DNA of 60,883 bases. It comes from Desertimonas flava (GTDB lineage: Bacteria > Actinomycetota > Acidimicrobiia > Acidimicrobiales > Ilumatobacteraceae). The DNA is taken from positions 1-60,883 of the forward strand of contig NZ_QKYK01000033.1 in NCBI RefSeq assembly GCF_003426815.1. Reading direction: 5' to 3'. Below the pieces are notes generated by a model. The model saw only the letters and a program-made list of their open reading frames with translations, was not told the DNA's origin and made no database searches. Position numbers and translations under genes: made by a program. Shown here piece after piece: positions 24,904 to 37,699 of the stretch. Each line of letters begins with the position of its first letter. The stretch's first letter is position 1.

Positions 24904-25781
24904 TCGAGGTGTCGGCCAGCCACGCGGCCGACGTCGCCGGCATGCCGGTCCGGCGGGCGCTGCCGCGCGCCGGTCGGCGAACCGTCGGTGCGTGGTGCTT
25001 CGTCGACCACATGGGGCCCGTCACGACCACTGCGGGAGCCGGACTCGACGTGTCACCGCACCCCCACATCGGGCTGCAGACGGTCACCTGGCTGTTCGAG
25101 GGGGAAGCGCTGCACCGTGACAGCCTCGGCACCGAGCAACCGATCCGGCCTGGCCAGCTCAACTTGATGACCGCCGGGCGAGGCATCGTCCACTCGGAGG
25201 AAGGGCTCGGGCGGAACGGCGGAACCGTGCACGGCGTCCAGCTCTGGGTGGCGCAGCCGGAGCGCACGCGCCATGGTGACGCGGCGTTCGAGCATCGCGC
25301 CGAACTCCCCCGGTTCGACTCGGCGACGATCAGCGGCACGGTCCTCGTCGGCGAGTTCGCGGGCGTGTCGTCGCCGGCGCGGCGGGACACCGACCACGTC
25401 GGTGTCGACCTTCGGCTCCGCGCCGGGCGGGGCGTCGTCGAGCTCGACCCGTCGTTCGAGTACGCCCTGGTGATGTTCGACGGCGCGGTCGGCGTGGCCG
25501 ACCACGAGGCACAGATGACGCCCGGTCACCTCGCCTTCCTCGGGGCGGGTCGCGCCGAGCTGGCGCTCGACGCCCCCGGTGACGCTCACGGTCTGCTGCT
25601 GGGTGGTCTCCCGTTCGAGTCGGCGATCTCGATGTGGTGGAACTTCGTCGCCCGGTCCCATGCCGAACTCGAGGACGCCAACCGCGACTGGCGCAGCGGC
25701 AGCGATCGGTTCGTCGACCCGGCCTCGCCCTTCCCGCGCGTCTCCTCGCCCGACACGCCCTGGTCGTCACCGCCCCGCTGA
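24900..25781 (+). CDS. Pirin family protein
   Basis: 293 residues from a GTG whose GTGA overlaps the glpX stop. Bicupin: [11 protein letters not shown] near 32, [19 protein letters not shown] near 52 (HPH metal ligands), HRDSLG and [20 protein letters not shown] near 80 (third His and Glu), then [10 protein letters not shown] near 115. The C-terminal cupin carries a family LLGGLPF and MWWNFVAR near 235. Pirins bind iron; some have quercetin dioxygenase activity, others modulate transcription or metabolic enzymes. The coupling to glpX is curious but no shared role is known. Confidence 0.93.
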   Translation: MIEVSASHAADVAGMPVRRALPRAGRRTVGAWCFVDHMGPVTTTAGAGLDVSPHPHIGLQTVTWLFEGEALHRDSLGTEQPIRPGQLNLMTAGRGIVHSEEGLGRNGGTVHGVQLWVAQPERTRHGDAAFEHRAELPRFDSATISGTVLVGEFAGVSSPARRDTDHVGVDLRLRAGRGVVELDPSFEYALVMFDGAVGVADHEAQMTPGHLAFLGAGRAELALDAPGDAHGLLLGGLPFESAISMWWNFVARSHAELEDANRDWRSGSDRFVDPASPFPRVSSPDTPWSSPPR

Positions 25782-25819
25782 CCGGGGACGCGGGATGCCG
25801 GTCTCGACGGTCGAGCGCG

Positions 25820-27685
25820 TCAGCCGATCAGGCCGGGGATCGTGATCACCGGCAACTGGATCGGCGGCAGCGGCAGGAGCGGCAGCTGGATCGGCGGGAT
25901 GCTGATGGGAGGCAGCAGGCCGCCACCGCTGGGCGGCGCCGCCGTCGGCGCACTGGTCGCCGGCGACGTCGCCGGTGTGGTGGCGGGCGAGGTGGCCGGC
26001 GGAGGCGTGGCCGTGGGAGCCGTTCCCGACGGAGTGCCGCCGCCCGACGGCGCGGTCCCCGACGACGGCGGGTTGGGCGCCGGCGTCGAGCTCGCCGGCA
26101 CGGATCCACCGCCCGACGCCTCACCGCTGGTGGTGCCTGGTGGCGCCGACGTACCGTCGGTGGTCGACGGCGCGGTCGACGACTGGGGCAACAGCACCAC
26201 GCCGGGGATCGACGGCAGGACGGCAGGATCGATCTCGATCGGGAGCAGGCTCAAGACGGCGTCGAGCACCGGGGCGACGACATCCCGGGTGACCGTCAAC
26301 ACGATGTCGTCCAGCGTCTCGACGGCGCCGACGAGCTGCGGCAGTCCGATCTCCTCGACGAGGTCGTCGACGCCGAGCGTGCCGAGCAGGCCCTCCTGAG
26401 TGGTCGACGTCGCGGGCGGCGCGGTGGTGGCGACCGTGGACGCCACGGTCGGACTGGGGACCGTGGGCGACGTGACGCCGGGGCCGCCGACGAAGTCATC
26501 GTCGCCACCCCCGGACGCCGGACGGATGCCACCTGCGGCCGGTGTGCTCGCCGCGACGGTGACGGGAACGCCCTCGGGCCGGTCGACCGCGCCGTTCCCC
26601 AGCTCGGCGGCGTTGAGCGGCGGGGCGACGGGGGACTCGCCCGCTGCGGCCGGCTCGTCGTCGGCGTCGGGCGCCGCGGCGACCTCATCGGTGCTCTCGT
26701 CGTCGAGCACCGTGGTGGTCGCCTGTTGGACCTCACGGATCAGGGCGTCGGGACTCGAGTCGCCGCCCTTGAAGAGCTCGACGCCGGTCACCAGGAGGGG
26801 GGCGAGCAGGAGCAGGCCGGCCACGCCCTTGAGGACCGTGCCGGCGTAGGGCAGGTTGAACACGGACGCCCGTGAGCCGCTGCGGGCGATCGGCGCGGCG
26901 ACCATCGCCACGGCAGCCACCGGTCCGGGACCGAGCGACCGCAGGCTGGCGTTGACGTCGCGGAGATCGTCCACCGCCTTGGTGCACGCCAGGCAGCCGG
27001 CGACGTGCCGCTCGACCGAGGAGAACCGGGCCGGCGGCAGCTGGCCGCGCACGTAGCCGGCGAGGTGGCGGGCGAAGTCGACGCACTCTGCCGAGACCGC
27101 CGCCGCCGAGTGCTCGGCGAGGTACGCCGTGGCGAAGGCCTCGCGAGCCCGGTGGTTCAGCGCGGCGACGGCGTTCGGCGACAGGTGCATCTGCAGCCCG
27201 ACCTCTTGCGCCGACTTCTGTTCGACCGCGGTCGACCAGAGCATCTGCTGCCAGCGCGGCGTGAGCGACGAGAACGCCCGGGCGACCGTGTCGGCCTCGA
27301 TGTAGCGCTCGGGATCCTCGAGCATCTGCGGCCCGGCGCCGGGACGGCTGGGCTCGAACCGACTGTCCTCGGGAGCGATCGGGATCGTCCGCTGACGGGT
27401 GCGGCATCCGTTGCGGACACATGCCATCAGGTAGCGGCGGAAGTTGTCCCGAGGGCCACGTCCGTTGCGGATGGCCGACAGGACTCCGGCAAAGGCATCG
27501 GAGACGACGTCGTCGGCGTCACTCCGGGAGCGCAGCAGACAGCGAGCGGTGGACTCGGCGGCACGACGGTGACGCCGGTACAGTTCCCCGAAGGCGACCT
27601 GGTCGCCGGAGCGGACGCGGTCGGTGAGCTGTTCATCCGACTCCGTCGTCGCTTCTCGGCGAGCCTTTACTAGGCCGTCAGGCAT
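25820..27685 (-). CDS. Membrane-tethered ECF-type sigma factor with fused anti-sigma zinc finger
   Basis: 621 residues from ATG 27685 (AGGGG site 5 nt upstream; a GTG 6 nt earlier is less likely). Residues 20-95 are sigma region 2 (GDQVAFGELYRRHR, DADDVVSDAFAGVL). Residues 135-190 are region 4 (LTPRWQQMLWSTAVEQKSAQEVG, LSPNAVAALNHRAREAF). Residues 200-240 are a ZAS/zf-HC2 finger with H227-x3-C231-x2-C234. A membrane helix spans about 281-303. The remaining 318 residues are Pro/Thr/Ser-rich and would lie outside the cell. ECF groups with C-terminal zinc finger plus membrane helix are known in actinobacteria. Activation probably needs release or a conformational signal. Confidence 0.88.
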   Translation of the reverse strand: MPDGLVKARREATTESDEQLTDRVRSGDQVAFGELYRRHRRAAESTARCLLRSRSDADDVVSDAFAGVLSAIRNGRGPRDNFRRYLMACVRNGCRTRQRTIPIAPEDSRFEPSRPGAGPQMLEDPERYIEADTVARAFSSLTPRWQQMLWSTAVEQKSAQEVGLQMHLSPNAVAALNHRAREAFATAYLAEHSAAAVSAECVDFARHLAGYVRGQLPPARFSSVERHVAGCLACTKAVDDLRDVNASLRSLGPGPVAAVAMVAAPIARSGSRASVFNLPYAGTVLKGVAGLLLLAPLLVTGVELFKGGDSSPDALIREVQQATTTVLDDESTDEVAAAPDADDEPAAAGESPVAPPLNAAELGNGAVDRPEGVPVTVAASTPAAGGIRPASGGGDDDFVGGPGVTSPTVPSPTVASTVATTAPPATSTTQEGLLGTLGVDDLVEEIGLPQLVGAVETLDDIVLTVTRDVVAPVLDAVLSLLPIEIDPAVLPSIPGVVLLPQSSTAPSTTDGTSAPPGTTSGEASGGGSVPASSTPAPNPPSSGTAPSGGGTPSGTAPTATPPPATSPATTPATSPATSAPTAAPPSGGGLLPPISIPPIQLPLLPLPPIQLPVITIPGLIG

Positions 27686-27709
27686 TACCACCCCTGGTTG
27701 GACCGCCTA

Positions 27710-27715
27710 ATTGTA
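27710..27715 (-). promoter_or_regulatory. -10 box of the sigma factor gene
   Basis: TACAAT on the minus strand, 24 nt before the ATG at 27685, leaving a short leader with the AGGGG site. Two CCGTTC direct repeats lie just upstream. Confidence 0.45.
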
Positions 27716-27908
27716 CGAACGGTTGAACGGTAGCAGAGTCGTCGGCTCGCCGTCCATTCGCTTGAACGACTACCGACTCCCAGGATCCATTTGGTCCTGG
27801 CACGTGGTCGAGGGGCCGGCGAAGGCCGTCTCGACCGCCGAGCGGCGGGAGGGGATGGTGCGCCCACACTCGCAACCAGTCCCCTCCCGTGCGGCCCGGG
27901 GGGAGGAT

Positions 27909-27955
27909 TCGCCGAGCAGGACGGGCATGCGCCCGTGTCCACTCCTGCTCGGCGA
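27909..27955 (-). terminator. Strong terminator after the LPxTG-type gene
   Basis: TCGCCGAGCAGGA pairs perfectly with TCCTGCTCGGCGA (13 bp), enclosing a second hairpin CGGGC-ATGC-GCCCG. It lies 10 nt after the stop at 27965 and separates this gene from the sigma factor gene downstream. Confidence 0.75.
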
Positions 27956-27964
27956 GACCTTGGG

Positions 27965-29350
27965 TCAGGCGCCTCGGCGTCCCGGCACCCGGCCGAGCAG
28001 TCGGGCGCCGGCACCGGTGGCGACGAGGACGGCCGCGACCAGCAGCGTTCCGGCGATGGCGATACCGGTCATGGGCAGCTCACCGCCCGTCTCGTTGACC
28101 GCGGGACGGCTCCCGGGGCCGCCAGGCGTGCCGCCACCGGGCGACGTACCGCCACCGGGTGTCGTGCCGCCACCGGGGGTCGTCGACGGCGTACCAGGCT
28201 GGGTGGTGCCCGGCGTCGAGGTGCCCGGGCCGCCAGGGACGGTGGTGGTGCCGCCCCCGCCGTTGGCGACGGTGGTGACGGGCGGGCAGGCCGCGGGCGC
28301 AGGCCCGAGCACACCGACGCCGGCGCACACGTCGACGTCGATCACGTCCGGTCCGCCCACGTCGGCGTTGGCGCAGAGATCACCGGTGGCGACCTCGCCG
28401 AGCACCTCGACGTCAGCGCAGATGTCGGCCGAGATCAACGACGGGCTCTGTCCGGCGGGGGTGCTGTTCGGGCACACGCCCGGGTTGGGAGTGAGCACGC
28501 TGAGGTCGAGACAGACGTCGCCGTTCAGGCCCTCGGGGGAGACGACGCCGCCCTCCGTGTCGACCGCAGCGTTGAGGTCGACCACGCCGGTGGCGACGTT
28601 GAGGACCGAGTTCACGTCGAGGCCGAGGATCGTCGGGAGCTCGGGCACCGACGCGAGGATCGGAGCGACGTAGGGCTGGAGGATCGGGCCGAGGATGCCG
28701 AGGTTGCACTCGGTGGTGGCGGCGAGCAAGGCGACGCCGATGTTGCAGTTGAGGATCGGCAGGTTGATGTCGGCGTCGGCGATGGGCGTTCCCGGCAGGA
28801 TCGCCGGCACCGGCGGCAGACCGGGGAGCAGCGTCGCGGGGACGGTGTTCGACGTGGTGGGAACCGTCGTCTCCGGGAGCAGGTCGACGCCGACGATCGG
28901 TGGCTGGCCGGGAAGACCGGGCAGCGTGACGTCCGGGCTCGAGGGCTGGATGATCGGTGCGGCGGTGGTCGCCGGCGCCGCCGTCGTCGCCGGAGCGGCC
29001 GTCGTGACGGGAGCGGGCGCGGCCGTCGTGACGGGAGCGGGTGCCGCGGTCGTCACCGGAGCCGGCGCGGCCGTGGTGGCTGGCGGCGCGGGGGTCGTCG
29101 GCTCGGGGCAACCGAGATCGACCACGACGACGCCGAGATCGACGCAGAGCGGCGGGAGTTCGGGAGCCGACGCGCGTCCGGCCGGCTCGGCTGCGCCGGC
29201 CGCTTCGGGGAGCAGGAAGGCGACGGCGGGCAGTGCGGCGGTCGCCAGAGCCACGCGGGCGGCGGCCGATCGGCGGCGGGACGGTCGGCCCGAACGCTTC
29301 TGCTGCGTCGCAGAATCGTCTCGGGACCGAGGGGCGGCGGAAACCCTCAT
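27965..29350 (-). CDS. Secreted LPxTG-type cell-wall protein
   Basis: 461 residues from ATG 29350, 8 nt after GGAG. N-terminal signal peptide with a long basic lead (KRSGRPSRRRSAAARVALATA) and a cut near AGAAEPA. A TTAAPAPV repeat region (about 90-130) follows. The central part has evenly spaced Cys in ADVEVLGEVATGDLCAN-like units that recur (DICADVEVLGE, DLCANADVGG, DVCAGVGVLG). A Gly/Pro/Thr linker leads to LPMTG, a hydrophobic helix and the tail RLLGRVPGRRGA. This is a sortase signal. Function unknown; the Cys-rich units could be disulphide-bonded. Confidence 0.82.
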   Translation of the reverse strand: MRVSAAPRSRDDSATQQKRSGRPSRRRSAAARVALATAALPAVAFLLPEAAGAAEPAGRASAPELPPLCVDLGVVVVDLGCPEPTTPAPPATTAAPAPVTTAAPAPVTTAAPAPVTTAAPATTAAPATTAAPIIQPSSPDVTLPGLPGQPPIVGVDLLPETTVPTTSNTVPATLLPGLPPVPAILPGTPIADADINLPILNCNIGVALLAATTECNLGILGPILQPYVAPILASVPELPTILGLDVNSVLNVATGVVDLNAAVDTEGGVVSPEGLNGDVCLDLSVLTPNPGVCPNSTPAGQSPSLISADICADVEVLGEVATGDLCANADVGGPDVIDVDVCAGVGVLGPAPAACPPVTTVANGGGGTTTVPGGPGTSTPGTTQPGTPSTTPGGGTTPGGGTSPGGGTPGGPGSRPAVNETGGELPMTGIAIAGTLLVAAVLVATGAGARLLGRVPGRRGA

Positions 29351-29531
29351 AGTGCAAACTCCGTTGTTCGGTTGTGTCGTGCGGTTGTCCATTGGCGTGG
29401 ACAACCATCAAGAAGTCGCCGGAGGGAGCGCAATGACGCGATGGCCGAAAGAATTGTCGTTGTGTCCCCCGTCACATGCCGGCGCGGGAGACCGGCACCC
29501 GTTCGATGCGGACCGTCGATGGCGCGCGCGG

Positions 29532-29560
29532 ACAGGCCGGCGCGGCCAGCGCCGGTCTGT
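29532..29560 (-). terminator. Hairpin downstream of Xre gene
   Basis: ACAGGCCGGCGC pairs with GCGCCGGTCTGT (12 bp, one G-T) around GGCCA. It lies 32 nt beyond the Xre stop at 29593. The rest of the gap to 29350 shows nothing else. Confidence 0.55.
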
Positions 29561-29592
29561 TCGCGCTCGAGTGCCCGGAGTCCGGGCGGGTG

Positions 29593-29871
29593 TCAGTAGT
29601 CGAGCAGCACGCGGTCGTCGTCGAACACCGCGGTGATCTCGAGCTGACCACCGAGTGCTTCGACGTAGCGCCGGACGGTGGAGACCGCCGGGTTGCTCTT
29701 CTCGAACTTCGAGACCGTCGCCTGGGACACCGCCAGCTTGCGCGCCAGCTGGACCTGGGTGACTTCACGCGAACGGCGAAGTTCGCCGAGCGCGCAGGCC
29801 GAGTCCCGATGGCTGCGCTGGATGATGCGCCGCCCGTTTCCGTACGTCGTAGGTGCGTCCGCCGAACGCAT
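29593..29871 (-). CDS. Xre family HTH regulator (antitoxin-like)
   Basis: 92 residues from ATG 29871, preceded by GAGGAG at 6 nt. The HTH spans residues 28-75: LGELRRSREVTQVQLARKL, VSQATVSKFEKS, VSTVRRYVEALGG, then a beta-hairpin LEITAVFDD. This compact form resembles HigA/HipB-like antitoxins and orphan Xre regulators. I see no toxin gene on either side (a Cys-rich surface protein downstream, the ATP operon end upstream), so it may be an orphan. Confidence 0.85.
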   Translation of the reverse strand: MRSADAPTTYGNGRRIIQRSHRDSACALGELRRSREVTQVQLARKLAVSQATVSKFEKSNPAVSTVRRYVEALGGQLEITAVFDDDRVLLDY

Positions 29872-30103
29872 GATGTGCTCCTCGCTGCGCCGCCGAACCT
29901 TCGTCCCGCCCCGTGGAGCTCGCGCTCGCAGGGGTCAGCACGCCGCTGAGTTCGTTCGCCGCCTTGATTGGTTTCCGCCCCCGAAATCGATCGGGGGAAC
30001 GCCTCCACCCGCGACTTCGAGTTGTCGCACCAGTGTAGAACAGTCTCGAGGGAATGTCTCCCCGAATCTCCGGACGCCGATCGACCCCACCCGAGACGCG
30101 CAA

Positions 30104-30137
30104 CGGCCGGCCCGAACCTCGCGGTCCGGGCCGGCCG
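30104..30137 (-). terminator. ATP synthase operon terminator
   Basis: CGGCCGGCCCG pairs perfectly with CGGGCCGGCCG (11 bp, 12-nt loop), about 115 nt beyond the atpC stop. It is the first strong hairpin after the operon. Confidence 0.65.
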
Positions 30138-30157
30138 TCACCAGTTCTGACTCGGCG

Positions 30158-30252
30158 ACGCCGTGCTGCTGCGGCTACGCCGTGCTGCTGCGGCTACGCC
30201 GTGCTGCTGCGGCGACGCCGTGCTGCTGCGGCTACGCCGTGCTGCTGCGGCT
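30158..30252. repeat. Five tandem copies of a 19-bp unit at the end of atpC
   Basis: The unit ACGCCGTGCTGCTGCGGCT is repeated five times without gaps; the third copy ends in CG rather than CT. Its last two bases reach into the atpC stop codon. Period 19 is not a multiple of three, so it is not a coding repeat. Confidence 0.9.
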
Positions 30253-30486
30253 ACGCCGAGAGGATGCTGACGGTGTCGCCGCTGACCTCGACGAAGCCCC
30301 CGGTCACCGTGAACTCACGGACCGTGCCGTCGGCCAGGAACACCCGCGTCTGGCCTTCGACGAGCGAGCCGAGGAACGGCGCATGACCGGCGAGGAACGC
30401 CACGTCACCTTCGGTGGTGCGCGTGATCACCTGCGTCGCCTCACCCTCGAAGAGCACCTCCTCGGGAGAAACAACCGAGCAGATCA

Positions 30487-30487
<1 letters not shown>
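30251..30487 (-). CDS. atpC: F1Fo ATP synthase subunit epsilon, short form
   Basis: 78 residues, only the N-terminal beta-sandwich (VVSPEEVLFEGEATQVI, EGDVAFLAGHAPFLGSL, FTVTGGFVEVSGDTVSILS). The two C-terminal helices found in most homologues (about 120-140 residues) are absent; the stop is natural and abuts the 19-bp repeat array. In other bacteria those helices inhibit ATP hydrolysis. ATG overlaps the atpD stop by one base (TGATG). Confidence 0.93.
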
Positions 30488-32951
<2,464 letters not shown>

Positions 32952-33004
32952 CGAACTTCCTTAGTGGGTGCGGGTGGGTCGGGTGCGGTCGGGTCGGGGG
33001 CTGA

Positions 33005-34594
33005 TCACTCGGTGGCGAGCGTCTTGGTGGAGTGGGCGTCGCCCACCTCGTCGGCGTTGACGGCCGTCGGGTCGGCCGCGTGGGCGTCGGTCGTGACCTG
33101 GAACTGCGCCTTGAACGCCTCGATCGCCGCACCGAGCCCGTCGGGGACACCGGCGGTGCGCATCTCTTCGAGCAGCGAGCCGTGCGTGGACCGTAGGTAG
33201 GCGATCAGCTCGGTCTCGAAACGCCGGACGTCGCTCACCGGCACGTCGTCCAGGTAGCCCTTGGTGCCGGCGAAGATCGACGCCACCTGCTCCTCGACCG
33301 GCATCGGCGAGTTGAGCGGCTGCTTGAGCAGCTCGACGAGCCGGTAGCCGCGCTCGAGCTGAGCCTTGGACACGGCGTCGAGCTCGGAACCGAACGTGGC
33401 GAAGGCCTCGAGCTCACGGAACTGGGCGAGGTCGAGCTTCAGCGTTCCGGCCACGGCCTTCATCGCCTTGGTCTGGGCGGCCGAGCCGACCCGGGACACC
33501 GAGTTGCCCACGTCGACGGCGGGACGCACACCGGACTTGAACAGGTTGTCCTGCACGAACACCTGGCCGTCGGTGATCGAGATCACGTTCGTCGGGATGT
33601 AGGCCGAGATGTCGCCGGCCTTGGTCTCGATGATCGGCAGGGCGGTCAGTGAACCCGCGCCGTTCTCGTCGGACAGCTTGGCGGCCCGCTCGAGCAGGCG
33701 GCTGTGCAGGTAGAAGACGTCGCCGGGGTACGCCTCGCGGCCCGGGGGGCGGCGCAGCAGCAGCGACACCTGGCGGTACGCCTCGGCCTGCTTGGACAGG
33801 TCGTCGTACACCACGAGGGCGTGCTGGCCGTTCTCCATCCAGTGCTGCCCCATGGCGCAACCGGCGTACGGAGCGAGGTACTTGAACGGAGCGGCGTCGG
33901 CGGCCGGCGCGGTCACCACGACCGTGTACTCCATGGCGCCGTTCTGGCGCAGCGTCTCCACGGTCTGGGCGACCGTCGAGCCCTTCTGGCCGATCGCCAC
34001 GTAGATGCACTTCACGCCCTGACCCTTCTGGTTCAGGATCGTGTCGACGGCGATGGTGGTCTTGCCCGTCTTGCGGTCGCCGATGATCAGCTCACGCTGA
34101 CCGCGGCCGATCGGGGTCATCGAGTCGATGGCCTTGATGCCGGTCTGCATCGGCTCGTGCACGGGCTTGCGACCCGTGATGCCGGGCGCCTGGATCTCCA
34201 TACGGCGAGGCTCGACTCCGGTGAGCTCGCCCTTGCCGTCGACGGGCTCGCCGAGGGCATTGACCACACGACCGAGGACGCCGTCACCGACGGGCACCGA
34301 GAGGATGCGGCCGGTGGCCTTCACCGTCTGGCCTTCCTCGATGGCGTCGACGTCACCGAGCACCACGGCACCGATGGAGTCCTCGTCGAGGTTGAGGGCG
34401 AGGCCGACCGAGCCGTCCTCGAACTCGAGGAGCTCGTTCACGCCGCAGTCGGGCAGGCCTGACACCCGGGCGATGCCGTCGCCGACCTCGACGACGCGAC
34501 CGACCGTGCGGGCCTCGAGCGTGGGCTCGAAGCCGGCGAGGTTGTTCTGGAGGGCCGCGGCGATGTCGGCGGCGGAGAGGGTGAGTTCAGCCAT
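33005..34594 (-). CDS. atpA: F1Fo ATP synthase subunit alpha
   Basis: 529 residues from ATG 34594 ([11 protein letters not shown]), 11 nt after AAGGA; an ATG at 34606 is possible but sits directly on that ribosome site. Non-catalytic nucleotide-binding subunit: [18 protein letters not shown] near 170, [11 protein letters not shown] near 200, [23 protein letters not shown] near 288, and ISITDGQVF near 345. The last 30 residues are Ala/Asp/Thr-rich. Precedes atpG in the standard order. Confidence 0.97.
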   Translation of the reverse strand: MAELTLSAADIAAALQNNLAGFEPTLEARTVGRVVEVGDGIARVSGLPDCGVNELLEFEDGSVGLALNLDEDSIGAVVLGDVDAIEEGQTVKATGRILSVPVGDGVLGRVVNALGEPVDGKGELTGVEPRRMEIQAPGITGRKPVHEPMQTGIKAIDSMTPIGRGQRELIIGDRKTGKTTIAVDTILNQKGQGVKCIYVAIGQKGSTVAQTVETLRQNGAMEYTVVVTAPAADAAPFKYLAPYAGCAMGQHWMENGQHALVVYDDLSKQAEAYRQVSLLLRRPPGREAYPGDVFYLHSRLLERAAKLSDENGAGSLTALPIIETKAGDISAYIPTNVISITDGQVFVQDNLFKSGVRPAVDVGNSVSRVGSAAQTKAMKAVAGTLKLDLAQFRELEAFATFGSELDAVSKAQLERGYRLVELLKQPLNSPMPVEEQVASIFAGTKGYLDDVPVSDVRRFETELIAYLRSTHGSLLEEMRTAGVPDGLGAAIEAFKAQFQVTTDAHAADPTAVNADEVGDAHSTKTLATE

Positions 34595-34669
34595 GGGCGT
34601 AGACATCCTTCAGTGCTGTTGGGTTGCGTCGTCCGTGCGGCGGTACGGCGTGAAGTCGGCGACGGCAGA

Positions 34670-35200
34670 TCACAGACGCGACTTGAGCTGGTCGAGACGG
34701 GTGCGGACCGTCCCGTCGATGACGGTGTCGCCGACGGTGGCGACGAGGCCGCCGAGCACGGTCGGGTCGACGACCACCTTGAGGTTGACGGAGCGTCCGG
34801 TGGCGTTGGCGAGGGCCGCCTTCAGGCGGTCCTGCTGATCGTCGGTGAGTGCGACGGCGGAGCGGACCTCGGCGACCGCTTCGTCCTTGGACTCCGCGGC
34901 GCGGGCGACGAGGCGGTCGATGATGGCCGGCAGGTCGCGACCGCGGCCGGAGCCGACGACCATCGAGACCAGCTGGGCGGTGGTCTGCGTGGCCTTGCCG
35001 CCGAGCAGCTCCTCGACGATCGCCTGGCGGCGCTCGACGGGGACGAGCTCGTCGGTCAGGGCGCTGCGCAGCTGATCGCTCGACTCGTAGGAGCGGGCGA
35101 AGCGGAACAGCTCGTCCTCGACCTCGTCGAGGGTGCCCTCCGCGCGGGCGATCTCAAAGAGGCCACGGGCGTAGCCGTCGATACGGGCATCGGTCGTCAT
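34670..35200 (-). CDS. atpH: F1Fo ATP synthase subunit delta
   Basis: 176 residues. Peripheral-stalk cap on F1: N-terminal RIDGYARGLFEIARAEG helix bundle, and the C-terminal signature VVDPTVLGGLVATVGDTVIDGTVRTRLDQLK. Its ATG overlaps the stop of the b subunit by 4 nt. In mycobacteria delta is fused to a b-type subunit; here it is separate. Confidence 0.96.
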   Translation of the reverse strand: MTTDARIDGYARGLFEIARAEGTLDEVEDELFRFARSYESSDQLRSALTDELVPVERRQAIVEELLGGKATQTTAQLVSMVVGSGRGRDLPAIIDRLVARAAESKDEAVAEVRSAVALTDDQQDRLKAALANATGRSVNLKVVVDPTVLGGLVATVGDTVIDGTVRTRLDQLKSRL

Positions 35201-35757
35201 GCGTTCACCCCTGTTCGGCCGACGTTGGCGATGAAGTCCTCGATGAGTCGCTGCTGCGTGGCGTCGTCGAGGGCCGACCCGACGAGTGCCTCGGCGGCGG
35301 CGCCCGACAGGCGGGCGATCTCGCCGTGCAGCTCGTCGCTGCCGCGAGCTGCGGCGGCGGCGATCTCGGCGTCGGCGCGTGCCTCGAGGTCGGCGATCTC
35401 GGCGTCGAGCCGCACCCGACCGTCGGCGAGCACAGCCTCGGCCTGGGTGTCGGCCTCGGCGAGGAGGCGGGTCCGCTCGGACTCGATGTCCCCGGCAGCC
35501 TTGCGGATGTCGGCGGCCTCGGCCTCGGCGGCGCTGCGCGCGGCGGACGACTCGTCGAGCTGCTTCTGGATCTTCGCCGTCCGATCAGCCAGCGCCTTGC
35601 CGACCATCTTGAAGACACCGAGCTTCCAGAACAGGGCGACGACGACGGCTGTGGCGATGAGCCCGAAGACCCACTCAGCGGTCTCCGGGAGCAGCCAGTG
35701 GTGCGTCTCGTCGATGGCGTGCTCGTCGGCTGCGACGAGCATGGTGGCGAGTGACAT
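35197..35757 (-). CDS. atpF: F1Fo ATP synthase subunit b
   Basis: 186 residues. One membrane helix (WVFGLIATAVVVALFWKLG, about 29-47), then a long charged Ala/Glu/Arg coiled coil, ending GSALDDATQQRLIEDFIANV. Stator stalk. It follows a second b-type gene with a one-base overlap (TGATG), so the two are made in coupled fashion and probably pair. Confidence 0.93.
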   Translation of the reverse strand: MSLATMLVAADEHAIDETHHWLLPETAEWVFGLIATAVVVALFWKLGVFKMVGKALADRTAKIQKQLDESSAARSAAEAEAADIRKAAGDIESERTRLLAEADTQAEAVLADGRVRLDAEIADLEARADAEIAAAAARGSDELHGEIARLSGAAAEALVGSALDDATQQRLIEDFIANVGRTGVNA

Positions 35758-36452
35758 CAGCGAACCCCCGCCGAGCTCGATGTGGTGGTGACGGACTCGA
35801 CAGCGGCGCGCACGGCGTCGTCACCCGGCCGGTTGCCGGTGACGATCTCGACGACCCGGACGGCGACGGATCCGGCGGCCTCGTTGACCTGACCGGCCGC
35901 AGCCTGGCGGGCGGCGTCGGTCTCGGCGGCGGCGGCACTGCGACGCTCGGCGATGCGGGCGTTGACCTCGGCCAGTTTCGCCTGGCGCTCGGCCTCGAGC
36001 GTCTGGCGGGCGGCGTCGACGCGGGCGGCGGCCTCGGCCTTCAGCGTTGCCAGCGACGCCTCGTAGTCGGCGACGGCGCCCCGGGCGTTGGCCCGCAGTG
36101 CGTCGGCGTCGGTGAAGCCCTGCTGGATCGAGTCGTAGCGGCGAGACATCCCCGCCCGAAGCTTCGGGTAGAGGAAGTAGCGCATGGCGACGGCGAGCAC
36201 GACGAAGGCGCCGAAGCCCCACGCCATCTCCTTGAGCTCGGGCGTGATGGGGCTCGGGCCCTCATCTGGCTCCTCGGTGTGTGTCGCTCCCTCGGCGTCG
36301 TGCGACTCTTCGGTCGCGGCGCCCTCGACCGCGGTGCCCTCGGTGGCCTGCTCGTCGGCAGCGCTCTCCGTGGTCGGCGGCTCGGACGTCGCGGCGTGCA
36401 GCCGGACGGAGACGAGCGAATCACCCGACAGGGTGACGACGGCTGTCAGCAC
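35757..36452 (-). CDS. F1Fo ATP synthase second b-type subunit (b')
   Basis: 231 residues. The first 70 are an acidic Thr/Glu/Ala-rich segment, possibly with a short signal-like start (MLTAVVTLSGDSLVSV). The membrane helix is MAWGFGAFVVLAVAMRYFLY (about 76-95), followed by the typical KLRAGMSRRYDSIQQGFTDA and a long coiled coil. The end has VVEIVTGNRPGDDAV. Two different b subunits in one operon imply a heterodimeric stalk, as in cyanobacteria and some actinobacteria. Confidence 0.9.
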   Translation of the reverse strand: MLTAVVTLSGDSLVSVRLHAATSEPPTTESAADEQATEGTAVEGAATEESHDAEGATHTEEPDEGPSPITPELKEMAWGFGAFVVLAVAMRYFLYPKLRAGMSRRYDSIQQGFTDADALRANARGAVADYEASLATLKAEAAARVDAARQTLEAERQAKLAEVNARIAERRSAAAAETDAARQAAAGQVNEAAGSVAVRVVEIVTGNRPGDDAVRAAVESVTTTSSSAGVR

Positions 36453-36519
36453 GTCTGCTCCTTACTCAATGAACTGGTACTCGATGTGTGGCCGGTGATG
36501 TCGTGCGATCCGCAGCGGC

Positions 36520-37690
<1,171 letters not shown>

Positions 37691-37699
37691 AGAAGCTCC

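Noticed and set aside
30158-30252. 19-bp array considered as CRISPR or as coding repeat
   Set aside because: Units are directly adjacent with no spacers, and 19 is not divisible by three.
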